From: Allocoprococcus sp004560705
GTDB taxonomy: Bacteria; Bacillota; Clostridia; Lachnospirales; Lachnospiraceae
DNA length: 64,000 nucleotides
Reading direction: 5' to 3'
NCBI RefSeq assembly: GCF_052065755.1
Contig: NZ_JBQHTK010000008.1
Location: forward strand, 1 to 64,000
The position numbers and the translations under genes were made by a program. The notes under the pieces are model-generated. The model worked only from the letters and a program-made list of their open reading frames with translations, had not been told where the DNA came from and did not search any database. Each line of letters begins with the position of its first letter. Position 1 is the first letter of the stretch. This document shows positions 36,063 through 45,167 of the stretch, piece after piece.

Positions 36063-37231
36063 ATATTAAGTTGTTATAATCTTCTTTTATCGGAGGAATC
36101 AATCTTTCATTCCTGTTCCTATGTTTATATATTTTATATAATTTAAAGCTCCGGACTATCGTCTTTCATACCTGATTTATAACTTCCAACTACTTTTTTA
36201 TAAATATCCCTTTGTTATTCTTATCTATAATTTCATCTATGATTATTGGTGCCTTTTTCAATCATTCATATTTGATAATTATTCCGTCTATAACTGATAT
36301 CTACTTTCATTTTCTATTTATAAATCATCGATATCTGCTATCTGATGTTTCTTTACACATCTTATAGCTCTTTAAATTATTGTGGTATTTTTCTCAATAT
36401 GTCTGCAAATTCTGAATCTTTTAATCTTTATTCCAGCTTCTATATCTCTCCGATATATTTTATCATTTCTTTTTATCTCTGCCGGTTAAAATCTATGGTA
36501 AAGGCTCATCTCACAGGAACTTTCATTTGCCATACCACTAACATATTGAATTGTAAATTCTGAATTGTCCAACGGTCAAAGCCTCCTTCCTTTCCAACTC
36601 TTTGTCCAAAATTTTTATAAGATATCTGATACTTTCAAAATAAATTTCTTTTACTCATCGAATACTGTAAGTTTTTTATTAAATATAAGTTTTATCAGAA
36701 GCTAAATTAAAATTTTCTCTTAATATTTATGAATCATCAATTTTAAAAATTAGATTTTATACACCCCACCTACAAAACTCTCATAAATAAAATGTATACT
36801 CGCTTTCTTAAAACTTTCAAATCTTCAAATACTAATTATTCTTTTAATCCTTTTCCGATCTCATCTCTTATATTTTCTTTTATACTCTTGGCGAGTATAA
36901 TAAATTCGTAAAAGAAAAAATATTTATTAGTAAAAAATTCTTTTTTGAAATTCCCTTTCTCGTCAGGAACTTCTTTTCTTTTGGATTGATTAAATAATAC
37001 CACCTCAATGTATATTTGTCAATACTATTTTGAAATTATTTTTAAGTTAATTTATAATTTGTTATTTGTGCACTATTTTTCATACAATTTATACTTTTTA
37101 TTAAATTTAACAGTTTTCCAATTCACAGAGCTTATCAACATCATAGAATGTTTTTTCCCAATTATTGTATTTTTTATAGTTATCACCTATTTTTTATTTT
37201 TCATTTTGTAAAATTCATGTTAAACTGTTTT

Positions 37232-37257
37232 CGTAGGATTTTCGACATACTCCTACG
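37232..37257 (+). promoter_or_regulatory. Leader hairpin before the PurF-like gene
   Basis: CGTAGGA (37232-37238) pairs with TCCTACG (37251-37257), followed by TGTCTTTTTG, 33 bp before the start codon. It may be a weak attenuator or an RNA-stability element. I could not match it to a known purine or PRPP riboswitch. Confidence 0.4.
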
Positions 37258-37290
37258 TGTCTTTTTGAAACAGGAAAGGAGAACTTAATT

Positions 37291-38700
37291 ATGGGAGGTT
37301 TTTTTGGTGTTGCCTCAAAGTCTGAATGTGCTCTGGATTTGTTTTATGGAATAGATTATCATTCTCACCTGGGGACAAGACGTGGAGGAATGGCTACTCA
37401 CGGGGAAGAAGGCTTCAACCGTGCAATTCATAATATTGAGAATTCGCCATTCAGAACAAAATTTGACAAAGATGTAGACGATATGAAGGGGAATATCGGA
37501 ATCGGATGTATTTCCGATTTTGAGCCACAGCCGCTTTTGATCCAGTCTCATATCGGCAGTTTTGCAATTACGACTGTCGGCAAAATCAACAACGCTGATC
37601 AGCTTATGAAACTGGTATACGAAAAAGGGCATGCGCATTTTCAGGAAATGACGAACGGGCAGGTAAATGCTACTGAACTGATTGCAGCCTTAATCAGTAT
37701 GCGTGATTCTTATGTAGAAGGTATCCGTTATGTCCAGTCTCTGGTCGACGGCTCTATGACCCTGCTTCTCATGACACCGGAAGGCATCTATGCCGCCCGT
37801 GATCTTCACGGACGTACTCCAGTTGTAATCGGGAAAAAAGACGACGGATATTGTGTTTCTTTCGAAAGTTTTGCTTATATCAATCTTGGTTATACCGATT
37901 ACAAGGAACTAGGCCCCGGTGAAATCGTTTATATTACCCCGGAGAGTGTGGAAACTGTAAGCCCGGCATGTGATCAAATGCGTATCTGCTCTTTCCTCTG
38001 GGTTTACTATGGATATCCGACCTCTTCTTATGAAGGTGTAAATGTAGAACAGATGCGTTATAAATGCGGAAGTCTTCTTGCCAAACGTGATGCCGGAACA
38101 GTAGAACCCGATATCGTTGCCGGTGTTCCGGATTCCGGTATTGCACATGCGATCGGCTATGCAAATGAATCCGGCATTCCATATGCAAGACCGTTTATTA
38201 AGTATACCCCAACTTGGCCGCGTTCTTTTATGCCTACCAATCAAAAACAGCGTGATCTGATCGCGCGTATGAAACTGATTCCGGTTCACGATCTGATCGA
38301 AGATCGTAAGTTACTTCTGATCGATGACTCGATCGTCCGTGGAACGCAGCTCAGGGAAACAACGGAATTCCTTTATCAGAGCGGTGCGAAAGAAGTACAT
38401 GTCCGTCCGGCGTGTCCGCCGCTTTTGTATGGATGTAAATATTTGAATTTCTCACGTTCTAAATCAGAGCTTGATCTGATCACACGCCGTATTATCCGCG
38501 AGTGGGAAGGCGACAATGATGTCAATGTACTGAGTGAATATGCGGATCCGAACAGTGACCGCTATGCAAAGATGCTGGATGAGATTTGTAGGATTCAGAA
38601 TTTTACTTCGCTGAGATATCATAGACTGGATGACCTGATCGAATCGATTGGGTTGGATGCTTGTAAGGTTTGTACGTATTGTTTTGATGGTCGGGAATAA
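37291..38700 (+). CDS. PurF-like amidophosphoribosyltransferase paralogue lacking the N-terminal cysteine
   Basis: The 469-residue protein follows PurF throughout, but the N-terminus reads MGGFFGVAS instead of MCGIFG, so the glutaminase nucleophile Cys is absent. The glutaminase fold remains recognisable (YHSHLGTRRGGMATH). The phosphoribosyltransferase domain keeps the PRPP loop LLIDDSIVRGTQ and GVPDSGIAHAIGYA. Four cysteines match the Fe-S ligands of Bacillus PurF: ICSFLWVYYG, RPACPP, and CKVCTYC at the C-terminus. It may use free ammonia, rely on another amidotransferase, or do something else. AAAGGAG precedes the ATG. It stands alone, with no other purine gene nearby. Confidence 0.9.
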   Translation: MGGFFGVASKSECALDLFYGIDYHSHLGTRRGGMATHGEEGFNRAIHNIENSPFRTKFDKDVDDMKGNIGIGCISDFEPQPLLIQSHIGSFAITTVGKINNADQLMKLVYEKGHAHFQEMTNGQVNATELIAALISMRDSYVEGIRYVQSLVDGSMTLLLMTPEGIYAARDLHGRTPVVIGKKDDGYCVSFESFAYINLGYTDYKELGPGEIVYITPESVETVSPACDQMRICSFLWVYYGYPTSSYEGVNVEQMRYKCGSLLAKRDAGTVEPDIVAGVPDSGIAHAIGYANESGIPYARPFIKYTPTWPRSFMPTNQKQRDLIARMKLIPVHDLIEDRKLLLIDDSIVRGTQLRETTEFLYQSGAKEVHVRPACPPLLYGCKYLNFSRSKSELDLITRRIIREWEGDNDVNVLSEYADPNSDRYAKMLDEICRIQNFTSLRYHRLDDLIESIGLDACKVCTYCFDGRE

Positions 38701-38710
38701 GGTTGTGGTC

Positions 38711-38900
38711 GCGGGGGGCGCAGGAGGGGATGCATTGCTCCAACGCTCTGGTCCCTGCGACTCGGGACTTCAGAATGTAACAAAAAGGCAGGATGTTCGC
38801 CAAATGTGGCTCGCATCCTGTCTTTTTTAACATTCTGATAGTCTCGATTCTCCGGGCCCGCCGCTTAACTTCCGCAATGCATCCCCTCCTGCGCTCCCGC
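38711..38900. repeat. Long nested palindrome (about 190 bp) with an internal terminator
   Basis: Outer arms are a perfect 21-bp pair, 38718-38738 against 38874-38894 (GCGCAGGAGGGGATGC / GCATCCCCTCCTGCGC), extended by GCGGG/CCCGC. Within it CAGAATGT (38771-38778) pairs with ACATTCTG (38830-38837). The core AGGCAGGATG / CATCCTGTCT (38786-38795 / 38814-38823) is followed by TTTTTT and should terminate the PurF-like gene. The middle arms are imperfect. Single-stranded, the whole block would form one long hairpin. It is GC-rich, unlike the surrounding DNA, and contains no gene. Confidence 0.85.
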
Positions 38901-39092
38901 TTTTCAACTTTAGTCCCTGGGGGGTAGGGGTTGTGTGGGGAAGGCTGAGGTTTGACGCGGCGGTGGTGTGGTGTGACGACTCTGCGAGCGTCACACCGGG
39001 GGAGGTTTTGTTTTTTGGTGGCGGCTCTTCGAGCGCACTTTGAGGTTGTGATTTTTGGGGGGGCGGCTCTGATGAGCGCCTCCCGGATGATT
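38901..39092. other. G/T-rich intergenic spacer
   Basis: About 190 bp between the palindrome and the beta-propeller gene, dominated by GGGG and GTGTGG runs on the plus strand. It contains a short dyad, GTGTGACG...CGTCACAC (near 38967-38997), which may terminate the minus-strand gene. No coding sequence was seen. Confidence 0.5.
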
Positions 39093-41048
39093 TTATATCA
39101 GCAGGTCATCGATTTTGGTGTAGTCTCCGATCTGGTAGCTTTCTATGGCGTTTCCTTTGACAATGTAGAGGCGGTCGTTTATGTAGATGCCTCGGGCGGT
39201 CATCCAGGAGTTGCCGTTGACTTCTTCTTGCATTTCGAGGTTGAAGCCGTTGGTTTTGTCGTATTGGAAAATGTAGTACATTTCCTGGTTGCCGTATGCG
39301 GAGAAGCCGATCATGTTTTTGTTGTGATCGATGAGGACTGCGCGGTAATCGTAGAAGACGTCGGAATAGTAGGACTCTTTCATTGTGTATTTGTGTATTT
39401 CTTTGACGTCTTTCGGATTGGAGATGTCGAACATGGATATTTTCATGCCGTTTGTCGTTCCGGATTCTTCGTCGGCGTCCATTCCGATTCCGAGGAGGAG
39501 GTTGTCACCGTAAAAGTGCAGGTATTCTGAAAATCCCGGGATTTTGAGGGTTCCTATGATTTCCGGATTTTCGGGATCGGAGAGGTCTACGCTGAAGAGG
39601 GGATCGGTCTGGCGGAAGGTCACGAAGTATCCGGTATCTCCCATGAATCTTGCGGAGTAAATGGTTTCTCCTTCGGCAAGATCTGTAATTTGTCCTATGA
39701 TTTCCAATTTATTGTTTAAAACATAGACGGCATTCGTTGTCTCTGTTGCACCGTCAATCGTCGCAACAATACGTAGATTACCGTTATATTCGTCGATGCT
39801 GAAGGAATCATTCAAGTAACCGTTGATTTTGCCCTGAGCCTCGCCGGTGAGTACACCGTCTTTGTATGAAATTCTTCGGATCATAGTCTGATTTACATTT
39901 TCAAAAACAGTCCTTGCAAGTACGCTTGAACGTGTATTCTCATAAACATAGATGTTGTTTCCGCTCACATAGCATTCGCTGAATTCGGACAATACCGCTT
40001 TCTGATCCACGATTTTTCTCGGGTCATCTGCTTTGACGGAGCAAACGACCAGATACTGGGTTGCCGCTTTTGCCGGAGGAAGATAAATATCTTGGTCGGC
40101 AATAAAGCTTCCATTCACCTGAGGCACGTAAGCAACTTTATCATTTTTTCCTCCATCCGTGTAAGCGTAGAAATTACTGAAGATATACAGATAGCCATCT
40201 ACATACCTGGAACTATGATACCTTCCGCTCTGTTCCAGGCTCGCTTTCAGCTTGGGATTGCTTACATCAGAAATATCATACGTATCCAGATAGGCCTTTT
40301 CTGTATCGTAAAACGTCTCATCTGTGTCGATTATCACATCGTAAGTATTACCGAGTACAAAAAGCTGATTCCCGTCAACGTAGAACTCACTGATCTGCGT
40401 ATTTTCTCTCGCTTTTATCGTTCCGGCAATTTTCATCTGTTCGTTCCGGGTATCAACGATCGCTATTTCCATGGCGTTGTCCTTCAGAGCGTAGAGATAG
40501 GTTCCGTCTGTCTTGACAATATCTGCTTCTCCGACTCCTTCTGTCCGCACATTCGTATCGGAGTATCCTTCTCCCGGCATCGCCCTGTCGGATTCCATAC
40601 TGGCTGCACTGTCCGTACTGCTCGATTTCTCGACCGCACCATACCATGCGGCACCGTCACCGAAACCAGCATCATACCTTCCATTTTCTTCTCTTAAAGC
40701 TGTGTTATAACTCTCCAGATATTCATACACTTGATCGTAATCTTCCGCCGATGCGATCTCAGTATTGATCCGGAATTCTCCTTTACTGTTTTTTCTCGCA
40801 CTTTCTCCTGATGTAACGATTCCCAAACCATTTTCAGATCCACTCAGGGAATGAACCACTGCTCCTGCCAGCAGAACCAGTGCCACGCTCGCTGCGGCAA
40901 GTCCATAAGTATAAGATCGTTTCCACCTCTTTACCTTCTTTTTCTCCAAAAGTTTTTGTATATTCTCCGGCTGCAGGCTTTCCGGAACTTCTATATCCTT
41001 CGTCGCATCGTTGATTTTATCAAGAATTTCTTTTTCCTGTCTTGTCAT
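39093..41048 (-). CDS. Membrane-anchored beta-propeller protein, likely regulator of the adjacent ECF sigma factor
   Basis: The 651-residue protein has a cytoplasmic N-terminus of about 45 residues (ATKDIEVPESLQPENIQKLL, then KKKVKRWKR), one transmembrane helix (YGLAAASVALVLLAGAVV) and a long extracytoplasmic region. That region has repeated beta-propeller blades typical of the 'C-terminal beta-propeller' secreted family: NVRTEGVGEADIVKTDGTYLY, YLDTYDISDVSNPKL and TGYFVTFRQTDPLFSVDLSD. It follows an ECF sigma gene by 27 bp, and the short cytoplasmic tail plus sensor-like exterior suggest an anti-sigma or sensor role. AAGGGAGAAGG precedes the ATG. The 3' third has a markedly different codon choice (C-ending codons). 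Confidence 0.85.
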   Translation of the reverse strand: MTRQEKEILDKINDATKDIEVPESLQPENIQKLLEKKKVKRWKRSYTYGLAAASVALVLLAGAVVHSLSGSENGLGIVTSGESARKNSKGEFRINTEIASAEDYDQVYEYLESYNTALREENGRYDAGFGDGAAWYGAVEKSSSTDSAASMESDRAMPGEGYSDTNVRTEGVGEADIVKTDGTYLYALKDNAMEIAIVDTRNEQMKIAGTIKARENTQISEFYVDGNQLFVLGNTYDVIIDTDETFYDTEKAYLDTYDISDVSNPKLKASLEQSGRYHSSRYVDGYLYIFSNFYAYTDGGKNDKVAYVPQVNGSFIADQDIYLPPAKAATQYLVVCSVKADDPRKIVDQKAVLSEFSECYVSGNNIYVYENTRSSVLARTVFENVNQTMIRRISYKDGVLTGEAQGKINGYLNDSFSIDEYNGNLRIVATIDGATETTNAVYVLNNKLEIIGQITDLAEGETIYSARFMGDTGYFVTFRQTDPLFSVDLSDPENPEIIGTLKIPGFSEYLHFYGDNLLLGIGMDADEESGTTNGMKISMFDISNPKDVKEIHKYTMKESYYSDVFYDYRAVLIDHNKNMIGFSAYGNQEMYYIFQYDKTNGFNLEMQEEVNGNSWMTARGIYINDRLYIVKGNAIESYQIGDYTKIDDLLI

Positions 41049-41075
41049 AATGCCTTCTCCCTTCGATTATTATTC

Positions 41076-41573
41076 TTATGCCTTCACGCAGTCTTTGTTG
41101 TCGGGCGGGCCGCATAATACGATTCTCATCTTTTCCAGCGCTCTCTTCCTCTTGGATCGCACCGTACTGGAATTCAGTTTATACATTTTTCCGATTTCTG
41201 CACTGTTATATCCGGCAAAAACGGAAAGTGCCACAATAAACTGCTCTTCTTCCGAGAGTATAAAAAAAGCTTTTCTCACGTCTTCTGTTATCTGATCGGT
41301 AAAATCTTCCGATGCATGTTCTTCCTCAATCGGCACTTCGGTACGTTCTTTTGCCTTTAATTTCTTTTTACATACATTGGCAAGAATTTGGAAAATCCAC
41401 GAGCGAAATGCCTCTTCTTTCCGCAGCTTATGTACGTTTTCATATGCCAGAAGTACAGATTCGCTGACTGTATCTTCTGCATCATGTGAATTCTTCATCA
41501 TACACAATGCAAAACGATACATATCTTTGTAAACTAATTTATATAATTCAGTGAATTGCTTCGCATCAATCAC
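41076..41573 (-). CDS. ECF-type RNA polymerase sigma factor
   Basis: The protein of about 165 residues has a region 2 segment (LYKLVYKDMYRFALCMMKN, then DAEDTVSESVLLAYENV with FRSWIFQILANVCKKK) and region 4 (EEEQFIVALSVFAGYNSAEIG, then STVRSKRKRALEKM). I choose a GTG start at 41573 because GGAGGGAG lies 7-14 bases upstream; the frame is open to 41699 without a good site. It pairs with the downstream membrane beta-propeller gene, the arrangement expected for a sigma/anti-sigma pair responding to an envelope signal. Confidence 0.92.
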   Translation of the reverse strand: MIDAKQFTELYKLVYKDMYRFALCMMKNSHDAEDTVSESVLLAYENVHKLRKEEAFRSWIFQILANVCKKKLKAKERTEVPIEEEHASEDFTDQITEDVRKAFFILSEEEQFIVALSVFAGYNSAEIGKMYKLNSSTVRSKRKRALEKMRIVLCGPPDNKDCVKA

Positions 41574-41659
41574 CGCTGCTCCCTCCTCCCTTGAAAGTCG
41601 ACTTCTATTTATTAGAGTAAATAAAAGGGGCAAGTGTTGCAAGAAAAATAAATTTTTTC

Positions 41660-41694
41660 GAAAAAAGAAGCACCCCGATAAATGGAATGCTTCT
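41660..41694 (-). terminator. Terminator after the aconitase-like gene
   Basis: AGAAGCA (41666-41672) pairs with TGCTTCT (41688-41694). On the minus strand the stem is followed by TTTTTTCG. It lies about 25 bp past the stop codon at 41717. Confidence 0.75.
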
Positions 41695-41716
41695 CTCACT
41701 TTATATTTTAGTTGTA

Positions 41717-44008
41717 TTACCCTCTATAGTAATTGATCAGACATCCTTTCAGGATGATCTCTCTTTCTACATCCGTCAGATCTCCTAACTTCAGTTCGAT
41801 TTCTTTCAACTCATCACCGACAACATACGCCTTGATCACTGCTGCTTTCTCTTCGACAGCTTTTCTGACATCTGGTACGAAGATGTAATCGCCATTCTTG
41901 AAGGAAAGTGCGGTATGATCTTCTTCTGTGATAAACGGAAGCATACCCCAGTTGATCAGATTTGAGCGGTATCTCTTGGTAGCATATTCGTTGGCAATAT
42001 TTGCCCAACCACCAAGCACTTTCTGACAGGAAGCCGCCTGCTCACGCGCGGAACCGTCTCCAGGTTTTACAGCAAAAATCGTACTTCCTACACCCAGATT
42101 TCCTCTGCCTGCCTCCGGGAATTTTACATTTACCTTCTCCATAACAGACTTCATTTCCGGAAGTACATCCAGCGGGCAGGTTCCTGCTTCAATCGCTTTC
42201 TGTGCCTTCTGAACTTCTTTTGCCCTTCCCACATAAGCCGGATCCTTTCTGGAAAGTGCAAATTCTGCAAGTCCAAGCGGATTAGAACGGTAAGAAGATG
42301 TCTCTCCGGATGGAATCAGTTCGTCTGTTGTCGTTACCGGATCGTGAATCTCAGAAACCACTTTGAGAAGCAGATTTTCCGGAAGAGCACTCATCGCCGG
42401 CCAGTCCTTGATATTCGGGCCGAATTTGATTTCCACAGACGGATCTGCAACGCCGTGACTGTCAAATACACGGTTTGCATAAATGTTTTTATCAAAATGA
42501 TAGGTCGGATTCTTATATTCTACATCCATCGCGGTAGCCGGTGTCAAGAATCCTTTATTTGCTGCGGTTGCCGCAATGGAACGTGCATCCATCAGTGCTA
42601 CGGATGCGATCTGTCCGCTCTGCAGCTTGCTTCCTTCACGGTTCGGGAAGTTTCTGGTAGAGTGTCGGATGGAGAATGCATTATTGGCAGGTGTATCTCC
42701 TGCGCCGAAACATGGTCCACAGAATGCGGTCTTCACGATCGTTCCTGCTTCCATCAGTGTCGCAACTGCTCCATTTTTCACAAGTTCCATGTAAATTGGT
42801 GTACTTGCAGGGTAAACACTGAATGTAAATTCATCAGAACCAATATATTTTCCTTTGATGATATCTGCTGCAGCGCAGATATTTTCAAAACCGCCGCCCG
42901 CGCATCCTGCAATAATACCCTGATCTACATAGAGCTTTCCGTCTACCACTTTGCTCTGCAGTGAATAATCCACTGCACCATCAAGACTTACAAGGGCTCT
43001 CTGTTCTACATCATGAAGCACGTCTGCAAGATTTGCATTGACCTCATCAATGGTATATACATTGGATGGATGGAACGGCATCGCGATCATCGGACGGATT
43101 TCGCTCAGATTCACATAAACCAGTCCGTCATAGTAGGTCACTGCTCCCGGGTTCAGTTCTTTGTATTCTCCGACTCTTCCATGAATATCGTAGAATTCTT
43201 TGATCTTCTCGTCGGTTCTCCAGATTGAGGACAGACAAGTGGTCTCTGTAGTCATGACATCGATTCCGATACGGAAATCTGCACTCAGTTTGCTAACTCC
43301 GGGTCCCACAAATTCCATCACTTTATTATTAACATAGCCATTTCCGAATGTCGCGCCGATGATTGCAAGTGCAACATCCTGCGGTCCTACGCCTTTGATC
43401 GGTTCCCCGTCAAGATAAATCGCCACAACACCCGGCATTTTGATATCATAGGTCTTATTCAGCAGCTGTTTTACCAGCTCCGGTCCGCCTTCGCCCATCG
43501 CCATCGTACCAAGCGCTCCGTAGCGGGTATGACTGTCTGAACCAAGAATCATCTTACCGCCGCCTGCAAGCATTTCCCTTGCATACTGATGGATGACGGC
43601 CTGATGAGGCGGAACGTAGACACCGCCGTATTTCTTTGCGCAGGTAAGGCCAAACATATGGTCATCTTCATTAATCGTTCCTCCAACCGCACACAGGCTG
43701 TTATGGCAGTTCGTCAGAACATACGGAATCGGGAATTTCTCAAGGCCGGAAGCACGCGCCGTCTGAATGATTCCGACAAATGTAATATCGTGGGAAGTCA
43801 GCTTGTCAAACTTAATCTGAAGCCGTTCCATATTTCCGGAAGTATTGTGTGCCTTCAGTATTCCATACGCCATGGTCTGCTGTGCAGCTTCCTGCTTCGT
43901 GATCTGAGTTCCTGTCTTACTTTTTACTGCCTCCAAAGCATCCGGTGCGTCCGGAATAATTTCCATACCATTTACAAGATACGCACCACCATCATACAAT
44001 TTCACCAT
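41717..44008 (-). CDS. Aconitase-superfamily hydratase (YbhJ-like)
   Basis: The protein of about 763 residues has the aconitase layout: LTNCHNSLCAVGG, an ILGSDSHTRYGALGTMAMG active-site segment, AGCAGGGFENI, and FCGPCFGAGDTPANNAF with cluster-ligand cysteines. It ends in a swivel-type domain (ATKRYRSNLINWGMLPF). It resembles the uncharacterised E. coli hydratase YbhJ rather than canonical AcnA/AcnB or LeuC; the substrate is unknown. The start at 44008 has AAGGAG 8 bases upstream. It follows a CdaR-type regulator gene and pyk in the same direction. Confidence 0.85.
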   Translation of the reverse strand: MVKLYDGGAYLVNGMEIIPDAPDALEAVKSKTGTQITKQEAAQQTMAYGILKAHNTSGNMERLQIKFDKLTSHDITFVGIIQTARASGLEKFPIPYVLTNCHNSLCAVGGTINEDDHMFGLTCAKKYGGVYVPPHQAVIHQYAREMLAGGGKMILGSDSHTRYGALGTMAMGEGGPELVKQLLNKTYDIKMPGVVAIYLDGEPIKGVGPQDVALAIIGATFGNGYVNNKVMEFVGPGVSKLSADFRIGIDVMTTETTCLSSIWRTDEKIKEFYDIHGRVGEYKELNPGAVTYYDGLVYVNLSEIRPMIAMPFHPSNVYTIDEVNANLADVLHDVEQRALVSLDGAVDYSLQSKVVDGKLYVDQGIIAGCAGGGFENICAAADIIKGKYIGSDEFTFSVYPASTPIYMELVKNGAVATLMEAGTIVKTAFCGPCFGAGDTPANNAFSIRHSTRNFPNREGSKLQSGQIASVALMDARSIAATAANKGFLTPATAMDVEYKNPTYHFDKNIYANRVFDSHGVADPSVEIKFGPNIKDWPAMSALPENLLLKVVSEIHDPVTTTDELIPSGETSSYRSNPLGLAEFALSRKDPAYVGRAKEVQKAQKAIEAGTCPLDVLPEMKSVMEKVNVKFPEAGRGNLGVGSTIFAVKPGDGSAREQAASCQKVLGGWANIANEYATKRYRSNLINWGMLPFITEEDHTALSFKNGDYIFVPDVRKAVEEKAAVIKAYVVGDELKEIELKLGDLTDVEREIILKGCLINYYRG

Positions 44009-44051
44009 TGTCAACACTCCTTTTCTTTTATGCTGTATTTATCTGAACCTG

Positions 44052-45155
44052 TTATTCCTTTGAGCGGACAAATTTCACATGGTCAGCAACCATTAATGCA
44101 ATTTTAAATGTAAGTGCATCTTCAAATACTCTGACATCCAGCCCTGTCTGTTTTTGAATCTTCTCCAGACGGTACACCAATGTATTGCGGTGTACGAAGA
44201 GCTGCCTTGCCGTCTCCGAAATATTCAGGTTATTTTCAAAAAATTTGTCTACGGTAGACAAGGTTTCTTCTTCAAACTGATCCACTGCTTTTCCAGCAAA
44301 TACTTCCTCCAGAAACATGTCACAAAGTGACAGCGGAAGCTGATGGATCAGACGACCGATTCCCAGTTCCTTGTATGCGAGGATATTTTTTTCCGGATAG
44401 AAAATCCTTCCGACATCCAATGCCATCTGCGCCTCTTTATAAGACTGGGAAACATCCTTCAGTTCCTCCACAATGGTACCGTAAGCCACTCGGACATTTA
44501 CCATTGCTTCTGTATTGATCATATCGACCAGCATCTTCGCATTGTGCTGGATCTCTCTTGTGCTGTCTGTTTCATCCAGCGCCTTGATCAGGATTACATG
44601 TCCTTCATCGACCGCCGTTACATAATCACCGGTTCCCGAAGTATAGATGCCTTTCACCATCTCGAGGACGATGGTATCCTCCGGATTCTTTGGTTCGATC
44701 AGAATGACTACTCTGCGCTTTTCCACCGGAATGGACAATTTCTTTGCCTGATTGTAAATATCGACCAGAAGAAGATTATCCAGAATCAGATTCTGCATGA
44801 AACGGTTCTTATCCATCCGCTCCTTGTTCATGCGGATCAGGCCTTCCAGCTGACTCACACAGAGTTTTCCACTGACCCTTCCGTTCAGTTTGTCTTCATG
44901 CTCGATCACAAAAATATAGATCGGCTCCAGTTCATCACAAACCGGGAAGACCGCAATCTCATCTGTCACAAGTTCTGCCGTACAGCCCACCTCCTGAACC
45001 TCCGAGATAAACGCTTCTACTGCGTGCTGGATCCAGCCCTTCTTCGCTCCGACTGCGGCCAGCATGGCCGCTTCCATATTCCAAATGGAACAACTACATT
45101 CCACAATATCCCCGATTTCATGAATCGTTCTCTGTAAAATCTGATTCGATAACAC
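44052..45155 (-). CDS. CdaR/PucR-type transcriptional regulator with C-terminal HTH
   Basis: The 367-residue protein has an N-terminal sugar-diacid-recognition-like domain (MLSNQILQRTIHEIGDIVECS), a middle GGDEF-like region typical of CdaR (VRVAYGTIVEELKDVSQSYKEA), and a C-terminal PucR HTH (NISETARQLFVHRNTLVYRLEKI). CdaR activates sugar-diacid use in E. coli. A GTG start with AGGAGG upstream is used. It is 12 bp downstream of pyk and about 43 bp upstream of the hydratase gene, which it probably controls. Confidence 0.9.
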   Translation of the reverse strand: MLSNQILQRTIHEIGDIVECSCSIWNMEAAMLAAVGAKKGWIQHAVEAFISEVQEVGCTAELVTDEIAVFPVCDELEPIYIFVIEHEDKLNGRVSGKLCVSQLEGLIRMNKERMDKNRFMQNLILDNLLLVDIYNQAKKLSIPVEKRRVVILIEPKNPEDTIVLEMVKGIYTSGTGDYVTAVDEGHVILIKALDETDSTREIQHNAKMLVDMINTEAMVNVRVAYGTIVEELKDVSQSYKEAQMALDVGRIFYPEKNILAYKELGIGRLIHQLPLSLCDMFLEEVFAGKAVDQFEEETLSTVDKFFENNLNISETARQLFVHRNTLVYRLEKIQKQTGLDVRVFEDALTFKIALMVADHVKFVRSKE

Positions 45156-45167
45156 TTTATTTTCCTC

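Larger units (their letters stand above)
35906..37290. other. AT-rich intergenic region without recognisable genes
   Basis: About 1.38 kb with very low GC and many stops in all frames. The longest open frames (for example 36345-36563) are Phe/Tyr/Leu-rich and lack a ribosome binding site. The region holds a terminator-like stem (36023-36062), a dyad (TATACTC...GAGTATA, 36881-36899) nested in TTTTCTTTTA...TAAAAGAAAA, and a hairpin (37232-37257) in the leader of the PurF-like gene. The plus strand is pyrimidine-rich over much of 36.1-36.9 kb. I see no gene remnant I can name. Confidence 0.6.

Noticed and set aside
36345..36563. 72-codon frame in the AT-rich gap
   Set aside because: Phe/Tyr/Leu-rich composition expected of random AT-rich DNA and no ribosome binding site.
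37000..37290. Purine or PRPP riboswitch before the PurF-like gene
   Set aside because: Only a short hairpin is visible; none of the conserved aptamer blocks of those classes could be found.
39093..39650. Diversity-generating retroelement variable region as explanation of the biased 3' end of the propeller gene
   Set aside because: The bias is mostly at third codon positions, and no template repeat or reverse transcriptase is visible in the window.
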